Notes: generated from the letters alone by a model not told the origin. Shown: positions 32,243 to 42,012, counted from the stretch's first letter. The stretch: 42,988 nucleotides of DNA from Candidatus Babelota bacterium (GCA_029262575.1 JAJCZC010000021.1:1-42988), one strand, 5' to 3'. Made by a program: numbers and translations.

Positions 32243-33859
32243 GTGTATCAACAACATCGTTATAAAACACAAAGCAAAAAAAACTATGTACGCTATGAAA
32301 CAATCAGTAGCGCTCGCGGGCAAATGTTAGATTGTAATGGTAAAAAGCTGGTTACCAACAAACCCATTATGAATCTTTATTGGCATGGCACAGGCAATCG
32401 CAGATTGAACGAACAACAACGAGAACTTGTGCAGCAATTAGCATCCATGTATCCCACCATCAGCTGTGACCAAGAAACGATCAATGCCATTAATATGGCA
32501 GAAAAAAGAAATGAACACACATTGTTATTGCAAGATATTAGCTTTGAACAACTTTCGCACATAGAAGAATTGTGCGGCCACCATAAAAACATCATGATTA
32601 AACATGACTTTAAGCGGTACTATCCTCACGCCGATATGGCATGTCATGTGGTTGGGTATTTGAGCAATGTTCGCTTTGACCCAATGGGAAAAATGGGCCT
32701 TGAAAAACAGTTGCATGACACCTTGCAAGGCAACGATGGCATGCTCATGAAAACCATCAATTCATTTGGCAAAAAAATTGAAACACAACAATTGCAGCCG
32801 GTCAAAACGGGTAATGATATCGTTACAACTCTCGATCTGAACATACAGCAGTTGGTTGAAAAAGTTTTTAATAAAGACAAGAGCGGCACATTTATTATCA
32901 TGGATCCAGCCGATGGTGCCATAAAAGCATTGTGCTCGCGGCCAAATTTTGACCCTTCAATCTTTTTGGATACTATTGACCATGAAACTTGGCAGACAAT
33001 GCAAAAACAACAACCTTTTTTAAATCGCGCAATGCAATGCGCTTACCCTCCTGGCTCATTATTTAAGATAATCACCATTAGTGCTGCACTTGAGCATAAC
33101 GTTATCCATCCAGATGATACCTTTGTGTGCAAAGGATACACCGAGTTTGGTGGTCGCAAATATCTATGTAATCGAAAACGTGGACACGGCAAGCTGAGTA
33201 TGCAACAAGCTCTAGCATTATCATGCAATCCATTATTTTATGAACTGGGCAAACAAATAAAGATCGATACATTGGCTGATTATGCACATCGCTTTGGATT
33301 AGGCCAAAAAACGGGCATATTGTTTCCAGAAAAAAATGGATTAATGCCAACAACTGCATGGAAAAAACGCAATTATGGCGAACGTTGGTGGCCGGGAGAA
33401 ACATTATCTGCAGCCATTGGGCAAAGTTACATCCTGACTACGCCGATACAAATTGCACGCATGATTGGCAGTATTTTTACCGGTTATTTAGTAACACCAC
33501 GGTTGCTAAAAGATGAGGCGATCAAATTTGAACCTCTTGGGATAAGGCCAGAAACCTTAACCTTTTTAAAAGATTCGATGCGTTCCGTGGTAACTGAAGG
33601 TACCGGCCATAGAGTAAGTCGCATTAAAGATTATATTATTCATGCAAAAACGAGTACCGCACAAATGAGCGATATGAAAAAGCGTAAATTAGGTAAACAG
33701 TTTTTGGAGCATGGTTGGGCAGTTGCGCACCTTGCCTATAAAGATCAAGATCCGCTGATTATGGTTATATTGATTGAGCACGCGGGAAGTTCCCGCGTGC
33801 CCATGATTATTGCAAAAGATTTTTTGCTCGGTTATCGTAAACTATTTAACTCGATCTAG
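32243..33859 (+). CDS. Penicillin-binding protein 2-like transpeptidase
   Basis: At least 538 residues. Cross-links peptidoglycan on the outer face of the inner membrane. The dimerisation segment SSARGQMLDCNGKKL, then SLFK (catalytic Ser272, Lys275), SCN (327-329) and KTS (469-471) are in order; KTS replaces the usual KTG. The only canonical start is GTG 32243. The same frame stays open back to about 32103 and encodes a membrane anchor (ITSTAITSIICTLIIIA) and RLFYLQ, typical of PBP2. The true start is therefore probably upstream, at a non-standard codon, or the start was lost. It resembles MrdA more than FtsI. Confidence 0.85.
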   Translation: MYQQHRYKTQSKKNYVRYETISSARGQMLDCNGKKLVTNKPIMNLYWHGTGNRRLNEQQRELVQQLASMYPTISCDQETINAINMAEKRNEHTLLLQDISFEQLSHIEELCGHHKNIMIKHDFKRYYPHADMACHVVGYLSNVRFDPMGKMGLEKQLHDTLQGNDGMLMKTINSFGKKIETQQLQPVKTGNDIVTTLDLNIQQLVEKVFNKDKSGTFIIMDPADGAIKALCSRPNFDPSIFLDTIDHETWQTMQKQQPFLNRAMQCAYPPGSLFKIITISAALEHNVIHPDDTFVCKGYTEFGGRKYLCNRKRGHGKLSMQQALALSCNPLFYELGKQIKIDTLADYAHRFGLGQKTGILFPEKNGLMPTTAWKKRNYGERWWPGETLSAAIGQSYILTTPIQIARMIGSIFTGYLVTPRLLKDEAIKFEPLGIRPETLTFLKDSMRSVVTEGTGHRVSRIKDYIIHAKTSTAQMSDMKKRKLGKQFLEHGWAVAHLAYKDQDPLIMVILIEHAGSSRVPMIIAKDFLLGYRKLFNSI

Positions 33860-34038
33860 AGAAACAAAATTTGAGATAATAGTTATTATAACCTTCGGTA
33901 ATGCTGATGTTAATTAGGTGAATGGCCCTAAAGTTTTCTATATGAATCGAAATAGCTATAATTTATTATTTCCCTTGATAACATAGGTTTGGTAGCGCTA
34001 TGCTAGAACAACCTTTAATCAATTTAGGGAGAAAAAAC

Positions 34039-34455
34039 ATGAAAAAAATACTTATGATATGCCTTACATTGCTAACCTTGCATATGAATGGCCATAGAAA
34101 CGCACATACGCACTATCATTACATGAGCCCTCCTGAACATCATATGCATCATGAAAAACAGGACGAACAACCGCCTCAATATCGCTATAGACGCAAGACC
34201 GCACATAGCAGTTTATTTATTTTAGCATCGCTTTATGGGGCTATAAGTGGCTATTTGTGCCGTTCATTTGAGCGAGAAGTGTTACGAGACATTCCGCCAT
34301 TCCGCTTGATAAACCTGTTAATTTGGGGACATTTGCAAGGAAGTTTGCTCGAGACAATGATCGAAGACCTAAAAGAGCAAAACGTTGGTATGAGCGACAG
34401 TTCAATGAAACGAAGTGCATGGCTACTCAGTTGGCTCACCTATTTAATGAGTTAG
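34039..34455 (+). CDS. Exported histidine-rich small protein
   Basis: 138 residues, no family recognised. ATG 34039 follows GGGAG; the frame opens earlier at 34000. MKKILMICLTLLTLHMNG is a signal peptide. The next segment is His-rich (HRNAHTHYHYMSPPEHHMHH), which could bind metal. A hydrophobic helix (SSLFILASLYGAISGYL) and a further amphipathic part follow. The 33860-34038 gap upstream shows no gene. Confidence 0.58.
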   Translation: MKKILMICLTLLTLHMNGHRNAHTHYHYMSPPEHHMHHEKQDEQPPQYRYRRKTAHSSLFILASLYGAISGYLCRSFEREVLRDIPPFRLINLLIWGHLQGSLLETMIEDLKEQNVGMSDSSMKRSAWLLSWLTYLMS

Positions 34456-34508
34456 CCCTTTTATGAATTACGAAGGACAAGCGTATGAGAAAGTATAATA
34501 TATAAAAA

Positions 34509-34543
34509 ATTCACGAACTCTTATAATTTAAGAATTCGTGAAT
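34509..34543 (-). terminator. Terminator of rpmB-rpsT
   Basis: ATTCACGAA (34509-34517) pairs with TTCGTGAAT (34535-34543), extended inward by CTTA/TAAG. On the minus strand it is followed by TTTTTTATA. Confidence 0.75.
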
Positions 34544-34577
34544 CAAATTTTATTTTCAAAACTAATTGAAAAACTAT

Positions 34578-34853
34578 TTACGCGCTACGCTCAAGTTGTG
34601 CAACACGTTTTGCCAAACGACTAATTTTGCGACGTGCGGTATTTCTGTGAATAACACGTTTGCCTTTAGCACGTGAAAGTTGTGCTTCAGCATCACGTAA
34701 TAACACTTTTGCACCTTTAACATCGCTACCAGCTTCAACTGCTGTGAGAACTTTTTTAACTGCAGTTTTAAGAGCAGTTTTACGACGCAAGTTTTTTTGA
34801 CGTTTTTTAATCGTCTGTTTTGCGCGTTTTTTAGCAGATTTTATATTTGCCAT
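34578..34853 (-). CDS. rpsT: 30S ribosomal protein S20
   Basis: 91 residues, very basic and helical. The family start MANIKSAKKRAKQTIKKR and the C-terminal HRNTARRKISRLAKRV are clear. It binds 16S rRNA early in 30S assembly. AGGA lies about 11 bases before the ATG. It is 20 bases downstream of rpmB and closes that small r-protein unit. Confidence 0.96.
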   Translation of the reverse strand: MANIKSAKKRAKQTIKKRQKNLRRKTALKTAVKKVLTAVEAGSDVKGAKVLLRDAEAQLSRAKGKRVIHRNTARRKISRLAKRVAQLERSA

Positions 34854-34873
34854 CGAATTGAAATCCTACTTAA

Positions 34874-35077
34874 TTAAACAACTTTTTGTACTTTTTTTGC
34901 TTTTACACATTTAGTACAAACTTTATCATTATAAACCTTACCGGAATTGTTGTCAGTCTTGGTGAAACGCATTTTATGCACGTTTGGAAACACCCAACGT
35001 TTGGTTCTATTTTTTGCGTGACTGACTAAATTTGCTACTTGTGGGCGTTTACCACAGATTGCGCATATTCGTGCCAT
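34874..35077 (-). CDS. rpmB: 50S ribosomal protein L28
   Basis: 67 residues starting MARICAICGKRP at 35077, which AAGGAA precedes by 9 bases; an earlier in-frame ATG at 35095 adds six unconserved residues. The L28 signature VSHAKNRTKRWVFPNVH is present. Two cysteine pairs (CAIC near the start, CTKC near the end) mark the zinc-binding C+ form. Confidence 0.95.
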   Translation of the reverse strand: MARICAICGKRPQVANLVSHAKNRTKRWVFPNVHKMRFTKTDNNSGKVYNDKVCTKCVKAKKVQKVV

Positions 35078-35152
35078 TGCTGAAATTCCTTTCATCCCAT
35101 TATTATATCGAACTTTTAAGTAATTATAAGTATACGAAATTTAATATTTTTT

Positions 35153-35953
35153 TCAACTTGGACCGTTTTTAAGTAAATCCAGGAGTTCTTCATGAACCGC
35201 ATGACTACCAGCCAGGTATGAATCATAGTCATAATCTACCGGTTTACCATGAAAATCGGTCACTTTACCGCCTGCTTCCGTGATCAAAAGCATACCTGCT
35301 GCAATATCCCACCATCCTAAACGGGGGAAAAACATGCCATCTAAGCCGCCACGGGCCAAATAAGCCTGATCTAAGGCTGCTGAACCAAAATGCCTAAATG
35401 CATAGCTTCTGCGTGCAATTTCGGGCACATGCTTGAGCACCTTGGCAAAACCCTCATTTTGAGAATATGGCAATCCAATGATAATCATTGTGTTACGCAT
35501 AGAGCCTTCTTTTGGCATGTTTAGGCGTTGATCACCCAAAAATGAACCTCCATCTTTATATGCATAAAAAAAATCATTGGCTATTGGATTAAGCACACCA
35601 CCCCAAATTGGCTCATATTTATAGGTCAAAGCCACCGAAATACCAAAATATGGCAAACCATGCACATAATTTGTGGTACCATCGAGTGGATCAATTACCC
35701 AATGATATGCTGTTTCTTCTTCAGACTTTCCCGATTCTTCGGCAAAAAAGCCTGCATCAGGAAAAATCTTGTGCAACCCTTCCATCAACATTTCTTCACT
35801 CTCAATGTCAGCATTACACACATAACTTTGATCAACTTTACGGCGCACCTGCAACTTATCAGATCGAAACAACGACAGTTGCAAGTCACCAACTTTACGC
35901 ATAAGCGGCTCAATAGTTGAACGAAGTGATTTTAAATCAACCTTATACTCCAC
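35153..35953 (-). CDS. suhB: Inositol monophosphatase family protein (SuhB-like)
   Basis: 266 residues. Metal-dependent phosphatase motifs: AEESG, the hallmark WVIDPLDGTTNYVHGLPYFG, and the C-terminal GWWDIAAGMLLITEAGGKVTDF. In bacteria such proteins hydrolyse inositol-phosphate-like substrates, and SuhB also aids rRNA transcription complexes; which applies here is unknown. The start is GTG 35953 with AAAAGGA about 6 bases upstream. An ATG at 36016 would overlap ftsH by 47 bases. The gap to ftsH is 16 bases, so the two are likely co-transcribed. Confidence 0.9.
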   Translation of the reverse strand: MEYKVDLKSLRSTIEPLMRKVGDLQLSLFRSDKLQVRRKVDQSYVCNADIESEEMLMEGLHKIFPDAGFFAEESGKSEEETAYHWVIDPLDGTTNYVHGLPYFGISVALTYKYEPIWGGVLNPIANDFFYAYKDGGSFLGDQRLNMPKEGSMRNTMIIIGLPYSQNEGFAKVLKHVPEIARRSYAFRHFGSAALDQAYLARGGLDGMFFPRLGWWDIAAGMLLITEAGGKVTDFHGKPVDYDYDSYLAGSHAVHEELLDLLKNGPS

Positions 35954-35969
35954 AAAATGTCCTTTTTGT

Positions 35970-38621
35970 TTAGGCAAGTTTATGTGATACGCGAGGCTCA
36001 ACACCAAGCAATTCATAGACTTCTTGCGCTTCTAAGGTTTCTTTTTCTAATAATGCCTGCGCAAGTTTTTCAAGTTTATCACGATTTTCTATAAGTGTAT
36101 CTTTTACTTGCGTTAAACATTCTTCAGATATTTGTTTTACGGCCTCATCGATGCGTTCAGCTGTTTTTTGTGAAATTGAATAACTACGTTCATCATAAAC
36201 AACTGGTCCTAAATCGCTAGTCATACCATAAAAGCGCACCATCTCTTGAGCACTTTTGGTCGCTTGCTGAAAATCGCCATGCGCACCGGTCGATTGTTTT
36301 TCAAACACCAACTCTTCTGCCGCACGGCCACCCATACAAACTTTAATATGTGCAAGCATTTGCTCTTTGGTTTTGCTCAATTCATCACCCTCAGGCAATC
36401 CCCAAGTCAATCCAAGCGCACCACCACGAGCTAAAATAGTCACTTTGTGTAATGGCATTGCGTATTCAGGTTGCAACACATGCATCAATGCATGCCCTGC
36501 TTCATGATAAGCTGTAACGGCAAGATCATCCTTGTTTTTAGTCTGATCTTTCCATTTTTTACCCGCCATAATTTTATCGCGAGCTTCTTCAAAATCTTCC
36601 ATAAACACAGCATCTTTTTCTGGATGTTTTGTGGCAAGCACTGCAGCTTCATTAATCAAATGTGCCAACTGCGCCCCAGAAAACCCTGGGGTCCCACGAG
36701 CAATGCGTTTAAGATCAACGGATTCATCAAGCGTGAACCCTTTTGCGTGTAATTCAAGAATTTTAAGTCGGTCGGCAACCCGTGGATTTGGCAACTGTAC
36801 TTGACGGTCAAATCTGCCTGGACGCAACAATGCTTTATCCAAAATGTCTACACGGTTAGTTGCTGCAACAATGATTACCGGATCTTCTTTTGAATCAAAA
36901 CCATCCATTTCGGTTAACAATTGATTCAATGTTTGATTATATTCTGATCCGCCACCTTCATGCTCAGAACGTTTTGCTCCAACCGCATCAATTTCATCAA
37001 TAAAGATAATACTTGGCTTGTGTTTACGCGCCTGTGCAAAAAGATCTCGCACACGAGCAGCGCCAACACCAACATATTTTTGTACAAATTCTGAACCACT
37101 AATACTGAAATATGGACAGTTTGCTTCACCAGCTAATGCACGAGCAAGCAATGTTTTACCGTTTCCGGGAGGGCCAACTAACAATACACCTTTATTAATA
37201 CGTGCACCAAGTCGGCTATATTTTTTTGGTTCTTTGAGATATTCAACAATATCCTGTAACTCTTCTTTGGCATTATCCATACCTGCAACATCGGCGAATG
37301 TAGTTTTGATTTGTGAAGGTTTATGCATACGTGCCAAACTGTTATCGGCAGCAAGTGGATTTTGTTGTGGATTCACCGCTTCTTGAGAGTTAACAATAGT
37401 TTTTTGTGCTTTTCTTAAATCTTCCATGGTAATAACATGTTGATTCAAACGTGCAGCCTCAACAGCGGCCTTGTTGATCAAGTCAGCAAGTTCTGCACCA
37501 CTAAAGCCTGCAGTTTCTTCGGCCAACAATTTGAGATCAACACCTTCGGCCAATTTAACTCGGCGTGCATGAATGTTTAATATTTGTTCGCGAGCTGGTT
37601 CATCAGGATAAGGCACGTCAATACGGCAATCAAATCTACCGGGTCGCAACAATGCTTTATCTAGAACTTCTGGCATGTTGGTTGCGGCCAATATTATAAC
37701 GTTGCTACCATCAGAACCAAAACCGTCCATTTCAGTGAGTAATTGGTTTAATGTTTGCTCACGTTCATCATGTCCACCGCCAATACCGGTGCCACGAGCA
37801 CGTCCAATTGCATCAATTTCATCAATAAATATAATACACGGTGAATTTTTACGCGCTTGTAAAAAAAGATCGCGAACACGTGCAGCACCAACACCAACAA
37901 ATACTTCGATAAAGTCTGAGCCAGTAATAGAGAAAAATGGTACCCCTGCTTCGCCAGCCACCGCTTTTGCAAGCAATGTTTTACCATTTCCAGGTTCGCC
38001 TACAAGCAATACACCACGTGAAATTTTAGCACCTAATTTTTGGTATTTTTCGGGATTCTTCAGATAGTTAATAATGTTTTCAAGTTCCTGCTTGGCCTCA
38101 TAAGCGCCGGCAACATCATCAAATTTTGTTTTTATCGTTGATGGTAAAAACATCTTTGCACGACTTTTGCCCATATTGAACAAACCTGAACCGCCGCCAC
38201 CGCCACTGCCGGAACCGCCTCGAGATTGCTTGAGAAAGTACCAAGCGAGCAACAATGCCAAAATAATAAAGAGCATCGGCAAGAAATGCCATAAAGAAAG
38301 GTCGCTTGATGGAGCGACCATAGTTACATCAATATCTGATTGATCGGTAAATGCTTTCCAATCATATTGGTCTGGAATACGTACAGCAAAACCTGTGCCA
38401 TCCATTTTTATACCTTCAGCCTCAGATCCACTGACAGCCATTGTTTTGATCAGGCCATCTTTGGCATCTTTTTGAAACTGCGTATAACTGATCTTCTCAA
38501 CATGATTTGTATATTCAGTTAACTTACTCAATAATGATACACAAGCGACTATAACCACTGTCGCTATAAGCAGATTTTTATACCCACTGAACTGCATGTT
38601 TTTTTTATTAAATTTCTTCAT
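35970..38621 (-). CDS. ftsH: FtsH-like membrane protease with two tandem AAA+ modules
   Basis: 883 residues against about 610-650 for usual FtsH. N-terminal helix (16-33), periplasmic FtsH-ext domain (about 40-105), second helix (111-130) and Gly-rich linker (135-147). AAA module 1: Walker A GEPGNGKT (208-215), pore FVGVG (241-245), Walker B IFIDEID (264-270), Arg326 and Arg329 in [11 protein letters not shown] module 2: Walker A GPPGNGKT (483-490), pore YVGVG (516-520), IFIDEID (539-545), Arg600 and Arg603. A single M41 protease domain: HEAGH (706-710), third zinc ligand Asp783. Both modules look active. Module 1 is closest to canonical FtsH; module 2 adjoins the protease. AGGAT precedes the ATG. 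Confidence 0.96.
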   Translation of the reverse strand: MKKFNKKNMQFSGYKNLLIATVVIVACVSLLSKLTEYTNHVEKISYTQFQKDAKDGLIKTMAVSGSEAEGIKMDGTGFAVRIPDQYDWKAFTDQSDIDVTMVAPSSDLSLWHFLPMLFIILALLLAWYFLKQSRGGSGSGGGGGSGLFNMGKSRAKMFLPSTIKTKFDDVAGAYEAKQELENIINYLKNPEKYQKLGAKISRGVLLVGEPGNGKTLLAKAVAGEAGVPFFSITGSDFIEVFVGVGAARVRDLFLQARKNSPCIIFIDEIDAIGRARGTGIGGGHDEREQTLNQLLTEMDGFGSDGSNVIILAATNMPEVLDKALLRPGRFDCRIDVPYPDEPAREQILNIHARRVKLAEGVDLKLLAEETAGFSGAELADLINKAAVEAARLNQHVITMEDLRKAQKTIVNSQEAVNPQQNPLAADNSLARMHKPSQIKTTFADVAGMDNAKEELQDIVEYLKEPKKYSRLGARINKGVLLVGPPGNGKTLLARALAGEANCPYFSISGSEFVQKYVGVGAARVRDLFAQARKHKPSIIFIDEIDAVGAKRSEHEGGGSEYNQTLNQLLTEMDGFDSKEDPVIIVAATNRVDILDKALLRPGRFDRQVQLPNPRVADRLKILELHAKGFTLDESVDLKRIARGTPGFSGAQLAHLINEAAVLATKHPEKDAVFMEDFEEARDKIMAGKKWKDQTKNKDDLAVTAYHEAGHALMHVLQPEYAMPLHKVTILARGGALGLTWGLPEGDELSKTKEQMLAHIKVCMGGRAAEELVFEKQSTGAHGDFQQATKSAQEMVRFYGMTSDLGPVVYDERSYSISQKTAERIDEAVKQISEECLTQVKDTLIENRDKLEKLAQALLEKETLEAQEVYELLGVEPRVSHKLA

Positions 38622-38710
38622 ATTATCCTATGCTCTTTATTGTTTAAATACGTATTATTATAGGGCAACGACTCCCCAAGAAATGCCTTCCCTAAATCTA
38701 TTCTAATAGA

Positions 38711-38739
38711 ATTATATACAGTTCTATCAGATTTGTCAC
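38711..38739 (-). promoter_or_regulatory. Sigma-70-type promoter for ftsH
   Basis: On the minus strand GTGACA (38739-38734), a 17-base spacer and TATAAT (38716-38711) lie about 90 bases before the ftsH start. The -10 is a perfect match and the -35 differs from TTGACA at one base. Confidence 0.65.
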
Positions 38740-38783
38740 TATTTTACCATCTAAGTATAGGCAAATTGCCCATTTATGTCCAA

Positions 38784-40034
38784 TTAGACGATAGGATAAC
38801 AGCCAAAACGAGGGGACCAGGCTGGATAACTCATTGTTTCTTTATTACTGCAAATTCTATACACCCTCTTACTGGGCACATTCATCATACGCATCGAGCT
38901 ATTCTTGCTTTTTTCGGCCACATATACCACATAATTACCACAGGGCGACCAAGAAACACCCTGTTTTGCTCCTGCATCAAACGTTAATTGTTGATGCTTT
39001 TTGCTTAGAGTATCATAAGTACATACTTGCATAACGCCCTTGATTGATCTACAATAGGCCAACTTTTTGTTTTGTGGACAATAACTTGGTGATTCGCTTG
39101 ATGAGGTATTTGCAATGCGCGATAAGCTTTTTTTCTTTAAATCATAGGTAAATAGTGATGGACGTTGTAACTTACAATCGGAACAAAAATAGATAATATT
39201 ACCATCTTCACTAAGTGTCGGGCAAAAATTATTACCAGAATTATTGGTCAACTGACGCACTTTGCCCTTATCAATATAATAGAGTTGTGGATGTCCTTTG
39301 CCTTGCGATGCACAAAAAACTGCCTTTGTACCATCTTGCGAAAAGGCAGGCAACATATTCACACCATCAAAGTTACATGCAACATGTTTATTTTTTTTCA
39401 TATCAACATACATCATACGCACATTTCTATCGGTAAACTCAGAATAAAACACTAATGGATTGCGCAGATCAGCATTCCAACGTGGTGCAATGTTAACCGT
39501 CGGTGTATCGACCAGCACCTGTTCATGATTTCCATCATAATCGGCAATGCAAATATGCTTGAGAGTGCGTTTTTGCCCTTTTACCTCTTTACAATACGCA
39601 ATGCGAGTTGAAAAAAAGCCCGGACTTCCGGTTAATGCTTGCCACATATCATCGGCTAATGCATGCGCCCATGCACGATCATGTTGTTTATTTTTGATCA
39701 TGCCATCTTTGACCACTTTGCGTTGTGTTGCATCATACATTGCCCATGCAATACCACCACCATTTTTAACCAGTGATATAATTATCGGATAACGATCTCG
39801 CCAACGAGGTAGTTGCTTTTTATCGGCCACTGTTATTTCTACTTTAAACTGCTGCGTAAAACCCAAATCTTTTTGGATCTGATCTGCAACAATATGCATT
39901 TGTTTGTCATCTTTTGGCACAACTAGCAATAACGGCATCGCCGCATGTTTTTGCGCCCGAGCATTGATGGCATAAGGCAACACGTGAAAAAACAATAGAC
40001 AACTTAAAACGAGAACACCTACCTTGAACTTCAT
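38784..40034 (-). CDS. tolB: Tol system periplasmic protein TolB
   Basis: 416 residues. A hydrophobic signal segment (about 5-25) precedes the N-terminal domain, which ends in the family motif LADDMWQALTGSPGFFSTRIAYC. A beta-propeller built from WD40-like TolB repeats follows (for example NADLRNPLVFYSEF, FSQDGTKAVFCAS, LSEDGNIIYFCSD, WSPCGNYVVYVAE). TolB links Pal to the inner-membrane Tol complex. Many cysteines are present, more than in typical TolB. It lies 7 bases downstream of the TolA-like gene. No pal gene follows; ftsH comes next after a promoter. Confidence 0.9.
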   Translation of the reverse strand: MKFKVGVLVLSCLLFFHVLPYAINARAQKHAAMPLLLVVPKDDKQMHIVADQIQKDLGFTQQFKVEITVADKKQLPRWRDRYPIIISLVKNGGGIAWAMYDATQRKVVKDGMIKNKQHDRAWAHALADDMWQALTGSPGFFSTRIAYCKEVKGQKRTLKHICIADYDGNHEQVLVDTPTVNIAPRWNADLRNPLVFYSEFTDRNVRMMYVDMKKNKHVACNFDGVNMLPAFSQDGTKAVFCASQGKGHPQLYYIDKGKVRQLTNNSGNNFCPTLSEDGNIIYFCSDCKLQRPSLFTYDLKKKSLSRIANTSSSESPSYCPQNKKLAYCRSIKGVMQVCTYDTLSKKHQQLTFDAGAKQGVSWSPCGNYVVYVAEKSKNSSMRMMNVPSKRVYRICSNKETMSYPAWSPRFGCYPIV

Positions 40035-40041
40035 GTTTCAC

Positions 40042-40800
40042 CTATTGTTTGAATGTGATAGTTATTTTTTTGCCCCAACATGCACGTGGAAATTGCATAG
40101 CGTAGATTGCACTTCGTGCATGAATATCATATGCCAAGACACCTGAACCTTCTTTCATATCAATCGCATCAACTTCACCCTTGTAATTAAGCGCAATTGT
40201 AATGATCGCCTGCAGATCATCTGCAAAACCTTCAGGCGGTTGCCAATGCAGATTAACTTGCTGAGCAATTGCCTGTTGTATGTTTAATGATTTGAGCTCT
40301 TTTGTACTAATCTGTTTTTGCAACTTCTGTGCACTTGGTTTTGAATTTCCGCTCCTAAAAGGTTCTTTTTTTTCGAGTGCTGATTTTACTTCTTGCTTTT
40401 GAGTTTGCTCAACACCTTCTGCTTTTTCCGATACTTTTGACTCATCAGATTTTTTTTCTACTACTTGTGGCTTTTCAATCTGTGGTTCAACTTTCTTTAC
40501 TTTCAATTTTGCTTCAAGTTTTGATGGTATCTTTTTTGGTGCTTTTTGCTTTGGCGCTTGCACAAGAGTTGTTGCTTTTTTGATTGATGGTTGTTTTTGC
40601 TCTGTAGTTATCACTTCTTCTGGCTTGATGTTGGAGAATGGTACAACAATAACATCTGCACCCAGATCATAGGATGTTGATGCAATAACTTCCAACTCAT
40701 CATAACCAATGTTACTTTGCAAAAGAATAAGTACCAAAACAACTGCATGCAACAAAATAACCACAGCAGAAAGTTGCAAACAATACTGAATTTTAAGCAT
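40042..40800 (-). CDS. tolA: TolA/TonB-like energy-transducing protein
   Basis: 252 residues. An N-terminal membrane anchor (AVVILLHAVVLVLILL, about 10-28) precedes a long Lys/Glu/Pro/Gln-rich periplasmic spacer (about 65-175). The C-terminal domain (about 180-252) follows the TolA/TonB pattern: LHWQPPEGFADDLQAIITIALNYKGEV, then ARSAIYAMQFP and ITITF. It should couple TolQR energy to the outer envelope. ATG 40800 overlaps the tolR stop by 8 bases, implying translational coupling. A longer frame from 40857 lies inside tolR. TolA or TonB is uncertain from sequence alone; the neighbours favour TolA. Confidence 0.8.
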   Translation of the reverse strand: MLKIQYCLQLSAVVILLHAVVLVLILLQSNIGYDELEVIASTSYDLGADVIVVPFSNIKPEEVITTEQKQPSIKKATTLVQAPKQKAPKKIPSKLEAKLKVKKVEPQIEKPQVVEKKSDESKVSEKAEGVEQTQKQEVKSALEKKEPFRSGNSKPSAQKLQKQISTKELKSLNIQQAIAQQVNLHWQPPEGFADDLQAIITIALNYKGEVDAIDMKEGSGVLAYDIHARSAIYAMQFPRACWGKKITITFKQ

Positions 40801-41206
40801 TTTTTTGTGTTGCCAAAGCAACATAACGCACTCCTCCGGCAACTTTGAGTGTATCAACTGTTTGTATCACTCTGCCATAATGTACATCTTTATCAGCTTT
40901 CACATACACCGTGCCCTCGCTTTGCTTGAGCGCATCTTGTGATAAATCGGCAACCAATTTTTCAAGCGTTGTTTTTGATTCATTGAGATAAACTTCACCA
41001 TCTTTATCGATATATACAGTGATATTTTCTTTGAGGGCCTTATCTTCTTTTGCTTTACCTTGGGGCAAATTAACTTTGATTGCATTATGCATCATTGGAG
41101 AAGTTATCATAAAGATAATGAGCAAAGTAAGTGCAGTATCAATCAAAGGCGTGAGAGGCAGATCTTCTATATTTTTGCGCGGTCTGCGCATACGGCGATT
41201 ACGCAT
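40793..41206 (-). CDS. tolR: TolR/ExbD family protein
   Basis: 137 residues. One membrane helix (about 20-40) carries the proton-path aspartate in LTPLIDTALTLLIIFMITSP. A small periplasmic domain follows (ITVYIDKDGEVYLN, TVYVKADKDVHYGRVIQTVD). It works with TolQ as the proton-motive-force motor. The gap from tolQ is 12 bases and its end overlaps tolA. Confidence 0.92.
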   Translation of the reverse strand: MRNRRMRRPRKNIEDLPLTPLIDTALTLLIIFMITSPMMHNAIKVNLPQGKAKEDKALKENITVYIDKDGEVYLNESKTTLEKLVADLSQDALKQSEGTVYVKADKDVHYGRVIQTVDTLKVAGGVRYVALATQKNA

Positions 41207-41218
41207 GAATAACCCTTT

Positions 41219-41911
41219 TTAGCAAACAAACATTACTTGAATAATGCGGTTAAACATTTGCACCATTGTACTCAGTTGTTGTTCCATGCGCCGAACTTGT
41301 GTATTGAGGTAATTGAACATGATCAATGCCGGAATAGCAACCATCAAACCAGCGAGTGTGGTTACTAATGCCTCTGCAATACCTGGAGCCACGGTGGCAA
41401 TATCGGCAGTCTGCTTTTCACTAATGCTCACAAATGAATGTACCAATCCCCACACAGTGCCAAATAACCCAAGCAATGTTGCAGCACCTGCTGAAGTTGA
41501 AAGTATCCACAACAAACTTTCCTCATGATGCATAATCTCATCAACATTAAAGTAAAGGCTATCCTGCAAACGCTCCCATTGCGCAACACCCAATTTGCCT
41601 GTACCCTGCTTGTTGCCCAGTTCGATGAGTGATTTTAAACATTGCATATTGTTGTTCAAGAAATAACCCGGTGTTGTGCCGGCACATTTATCAGTCACGA
41701 GTACAAGATCTTCCATCGTGCCAACATGACGAATGTAGGAAAATGCACGCTTCATGTGACGTTTTTTTAGTCGCATTAAAATAAGCTTATATAGAAATAC
41801 GGACCAACACAGAACTGACATGAATAATAAAATGAATAAGACAACACGTGTGATGCTGTCTGCTTGCATCATTAAGTGCCACAATGGACTAGATAACATT
41901 TTTTGCAACAT
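41219..41911 (-). CDS. tolQ: TolQ/ExbB family proton channel protein
   Basis: 230 residues with three membrane helices (about 20-40, 135-160, 175-200). The conserved TolQ/ExbB core LLGLFGTVWGLVHSF, then PGIAEALVTTLAGLMVAIPALIMFNY, is intact. It forms the inner-membrane motor with TolR. GGGAG lies 7 bases before the ATG. It heads the tolQRAB unit, and an extended -10 (TGCTACACT) lies about 50 bases upstream at 41949-41957. Confidence 0.93.
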   Translation of the reverse strand: MLQKMLSSPLWHLMMQADSITRVVLFILLFMSVLCWSVFLYKLILMRLKKRHMKRAFSYIRHVGTMEDLVLVTDKCAGTTPGYFLNNNMQCLKSLIELGNKQGTGKLGVAQWERLQDSLYFNVDEIMHHEESLLWILSTSAGAATLLGLFGTVWGLVHSFVSISEKQTADIATVAPGIAEALVTTLAGLMVAIPALIMFNYLNTQVRRMEQQLSTMVQMFNRIIQVMFVC

Positions 41912-42012
41912 AGCTCTTCTCCCTTTTGATTATTTTTGTAGATCAAAGTGTAGCAAAAAAGGGTATGCGATGGAAATCAATTTGTCGATATATTTCAGTA
42001 GTATATACGATT

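Noticed and set aside
37018-38067. Plus-strand open frames opposite ftsH
   Set aside because: Shadows of the strongly conserved AAA coding sequence, with Pro/Ser-rich translations and no ribosome-binding sites.
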